Origin: DATNFP01 sp035606335
Lineage (GTDB): Bacteria > Bacteroidota > Bacteroidia > Chitinophagales > Chitinophagaceae
Reading direction: 5' to 3'
Assembly (NCBI GenBank): GCA_035606335.1
Contig: DATNFP010000180.1
Coordinates: 1 to 17,910, forward strand
DNA length: 17,910 nt
The notes under the pieces were generated by a model, which did no database searches, was not told the origin of the DNA, and was given only the letters and a program-made list of their open reading frames with translations. Positions 16,101 through 17,910 of this stretch are shown here, one piece after another. The translations under genes were made by a program, and so were the position numbers. The stretch's first letter is position 1; each line of letters opens with the position of its first letter.

Positions 16101-17011
16101 TAAAAATATCCCCCTTTTTTACGGTCTTCCATGGCTGCTTCGCTTATCCTGTCGTCCATCCTGGTTGCGCCCCGTTCGCTGATCTTTGCTTCTTTTAATT
16201 CGTTTATAATATCATCAACCGTGAAAGCTTCGCTTTCAATAGCAGCAGTGCAGGTCATATCGCCTACGGTGCGATACCTTACTTTTTTTGTAACTAGTTT
16301 ATCGCTGGGATCTAATTGTAAGTATTCAGAATTTGACATAAGCTGACCGCTTTCGGTTACCACACACTCTCGTTCGTGTGTAAAATAAATCGAGGGAAGT
16401 TGAATGTTTTCTCTTTTAATATAATTCCAGATATCTAATTCTGTCCAGTTACTGATAGGAAATACACGTACGTTTTCTCCTTTGTTTATTTTGCCGTTGT
16501 AGATATTCCAAAGCTCAGGACGTTGCATTTTAGGATCCCATTGCCCGAATTCATCTCTTACTGAAAAGATGCGCTCTTTGGCTCGTGCTTTTTCTTCATC
16601 CCTGCGTGCGCCGCCCATGCAAGCATCAAACTCAAACTCTTCAATAACATCTAATAGTGTGTAGGTTTGCAGAGCATTTCTGCTTGGAAATTTTCCTTTG
16701 GCGTCCTGTAATTTTTTTCCCCGGATGGTATCTTCTACTTTTCTGATAATTAATTTCTCATCTATTGTTTTCACCATATCATCCCTGTACTGCAGCGCTT
16801 CTTGAAAATTGTGTCCGGTATCAATATGCACCAAAGGAAATGGAAATTTACCCGGGCGAAATGCTTTTAAAGCCAGGTGTACCAGGCAAATGCTATCCTT
16901 TCCACCGCTAAATAAAAGCGCGGGGCGTTCAAACTGGCCGGCTACTTCGCGCATAATATAGATTGCCTCTGCTTCCAGCTCGTCTAAATAATCTATGTTT
17001 TGTTTACCCAT
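16100..17011 (-). CDS. cysD: Sulfate adenylyltransferase subunit 2 CysD
   Basis: A 303-residue catalytic subunit of ATP sulfurylase that adenylates sulfate to APS in the first step of sulfate activation. It has the PP-loop SGGKDS at residues 35-40, then LVHIDTGHNFQE, the GGARRDEEKARAKERIFS loop, FPISNWTELDIWNYI and the family's C-terminal RMDDRISEAAMEDRKKGGYF; length matches the roughly 300-residue family. The start at 17011 follows an AT-rich leader. It is the first gene of a two-gene operon with cysN. No APS/PAPS reductase, sulfite reductase or sulfate transporter lies in the window, so whether the product feeds cysteine synthesis or sulfation cannot be decided here. Confidence 0.97.
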   Translation of the reverse strand: MGKQNIDYLDELEAEAIYIMREVAGQFERPALLFSGGKDSICLVHLALKAFRPGKFPFPLVHIDTGHNFQEALQYRDDMVKTIDEKLIIRKVEDTIRGKKLQDAKGKFPSRNALQTYTLLDVIEEFEFDACMGGARRDEEKARAKERIFSVRDEFGQWDPKMQRPELWNIYNGKINKGENVRVFPISNWTELDIWNYIKRENIQLPSIYFTHERECVVTESGQLMSNSEYLQLDPSDKLVTKKVRYRTVGDMTCTAAIESEAFTVDDIINELKEAKISERGATRMDDRISEAAMEDRKKGGYF

Positions 17012-17234
17012 TAACAGAAAAAATAAAATGTGCGATTACCTGATATTTAAAAAACAACCTTGCATTATTTGGATAAAGATAATTTATTTTGAAATGTGTT
17101 TACATCATTAATGATTTGGATATTTAGGTTTTTAGCTTTCTTAATATTCGGCGATGCAGGAGAATTTCCGGACGATTTTTAACATTTTGAATTTTTTAAC
17201 CTATGAAAATAAGGTGCTAATCTATTTTTAAAGT

Positions 17235-17262
17235 TTTGTCTATTGTTTTCTAATTAAATTTG
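17235..17262 (+). promoter_or_regulatory. Possible promoter for the response regulator
   Basis: TAAATTTG at 17255-17262 fits the Bacteroidota -7 consensus TAnnTTTG. TTTG at 17235-17238 lies 16 bp upstream, slightly closer than usual. If it is used, the leader would be about 200 nt and would contain the palindrome at 17307-17331. Confidence 0.35.
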
Positions 17263-17306
17263 TGCTTTCATAAATAGTTTAACCATTCCAAACTCTGCCC
17301 TTTTTT

Positions 17307-17343
17307 CCTCTCTTCCCACGTGGGAGAGAGGTTTGGGTAGGGG
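17307..17343. repeat. REP-like palindromic element
   Basis: A 25-base inverted repeat at 17307-17331 has arms of about 12-13 bases centred on CACGTG, with one bulged T in the left arm. It is followed by the G-rich tail TTTGGGTAGGGG. The CTCTC...GGGAGAGAGG stem plus G-rich tail resembles REP-like intergenic palindromes that recur in many bacterial genomes. It contrasts sharply with its AT-rich surroundings. Only one copy is in the window, so repetition cannot be shown. It is preceded, not followed, by a T-run, so it is a poor plus-strand terminator; on the minus strand the hairpin would be followed by A-rich RNA. Confidence 0.6.
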
Positions 17344-17473
17344 ATTTCACTAACGACAAATCACAAGCTCTTTTGCGAATTTTCAGATAATTTTCAATAT
17401 GTAAGGTAAGTATTCTTTATGTGTTTTTTTTCATGTTTAAAATTCATAACTTTAAGTAATTAACCGAGAAGAT

Positions 17474-17899
17474 ATGAGGCAGGACGAAATACAATTTTTC
17501 CTTGTTGACGACGACAAAGACGATCACGAGTTTTTTAAATATGCTTTAAGAAAAATAGACCCAAAAATTAATTGTGCAACAGCAAATAACGGTGTTGAGG
17601 CACTAGAGCTTATGGGAGCAAATGAATCTTTTATTCCTGATTTTATTTTCCTGGATATTAATATGCCCAAAATGAATGGCAAAGAATGTTTGGTTCATTT
17701 AATGAAAATAGAGAAATTAAGTCTCGTTCCCATTTATATGTACACTACCTCATCTTCCGAGGCTGATAAAACAGAAACGTTGCAGGCAGGAGCAACCGGT
17801 TTTATAACAAAACCTGCTTCTATAGGCCTCCTGCAAAAAATATTAACCGAAATTATTGACCCACTTAGATGGCAGCAAGGAGTTTGTAATAAAGCCTGA
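17474..17899 (+). CDS. Single-domain response regulator (Rcp1-like)
   Basis: A 141-residue stand-alone receiver with no output domain. Acidic residues DDD are at 12-14, phospho-acceptor D61 is in FLDINMPKMNG, the switch Thr/Ser region is MYTTSSS (about 89-95) and the conserved lysine K113 is in ITKPAS. The long loop after the acidic cluster (DDDKDDHEFFKYALRKIDP) is typical of the Rcp1/CheY-like regulators that partner phytochrome-like kinases. A purine-rich GAGAAG precedes the ATG by three bases. No kinase is adjacent; the gene at 9410-10672 carries the kind of H-box often paired with this class, so it is a candidate partner by inference only. Confidence 0.92.
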   Translation: MRQDEIQFFLVDDDKDDHEFFKYALRKIDPKINCATANNGVEALELMGANESFIPDFIFLDINMPKMNGKECLVHLMKIEKLSLVPIYMYTTSSSEADKTETLQAGATGFITKPASIGLLQKILTEIIDPLRWQQGVCNKA

Positions 17900-17910
17900 T
17901 TTCAAAAATT

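Larger units (their letters stand above)
17012..17473. other. Non-coding divergent spacer (462 bp)
   Basis: This AT-rich region lies between the divergent starts of cysD and the response regulator. It holds a plausible plus-strand promoter and a G+C-rich REP-like palindrome (both listed separately). For cysD I see only a near-consensus minus-strand TATCTTTA. No convincing ORF, small RNA or riboswitch structure is visible. Confidence 0.5.

Overview
The window looks like chromosomal DNA of a Bacteroidota bacterium (Cytophagia, Chitinophagia or Sphingobacteriia type; genus not recognisable). The evidence is a secreted protein with a type IX secretion (T9SS) C-terminal sorting domain, a DUF2911 lipid/periplasm-type protein, promoter elements of the TAnnTTTG class, starts without clear Shine-Dalgarno sequences, and an AT-rich background. 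I see no tRNA, rRNA, CRISPR array, insertion sequence or phage gene.

Layout. (1) 1-1585: the tail of an FAD-dependent oxidoreductase overlaps an adenylate-forming acyl/aryl-CoA ligase, the end of an operon that enters from the left. (2) 1622-2514: a small unrecognised gene and a compact APS kinase (cysC) are divergent across an 80-bp spacer. (3) 2515-10672: after a recognisable Bacteroidota promoter comes the centrepiece, a 2228-residue soluble hybrid histidine kinase. Its N-terminal half is 14 HAMP units in a 92-codon register, followed by GAF, HisKA, HATPase and three receiver domains. Five bases downstream lies a second signalling gene of REC-coiled coil-histidine kinase type. (4) 10685-14026 (minus): a large T9SS-exported protein with GloVer-type tandem repeats and Ig-like modules. 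(5) 14331-14855: a DUF2911 secreted protein, whose stop codon abuts the stop of cysN. (6) 14856-17011 (minus): cysD-cysN, the two ATP sulfurylase subunits, coupled through a TAATG overlap. (7) 17012-17473: a non-coding stretch with a possible promoter and a REP-like palindrome. (8) 17474-17899: a single-domain Rcp1-like response regulator.

How the genes fit together. CysD/CysN make APS from sulfate and CysC turns APS into PAPS, so sulfate activation is split into two loci about 12 kb apart in this window. The two kinases probably form one phosphorelay with four receiver domains. The orphan regulator at the right end is a plausible but unproven further partner. The poly-HAMP kinase resembles fungal group III (Nik1-type) osmosensing kinases in architecture. 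Its repeat array is unusually long and its central units are nearly identical at DNA level, which points to recent duplication or gene conversion. This is the most interesting object in the window, although the broad architecture (HAMP array-GAF-kinase-REC) is already known.
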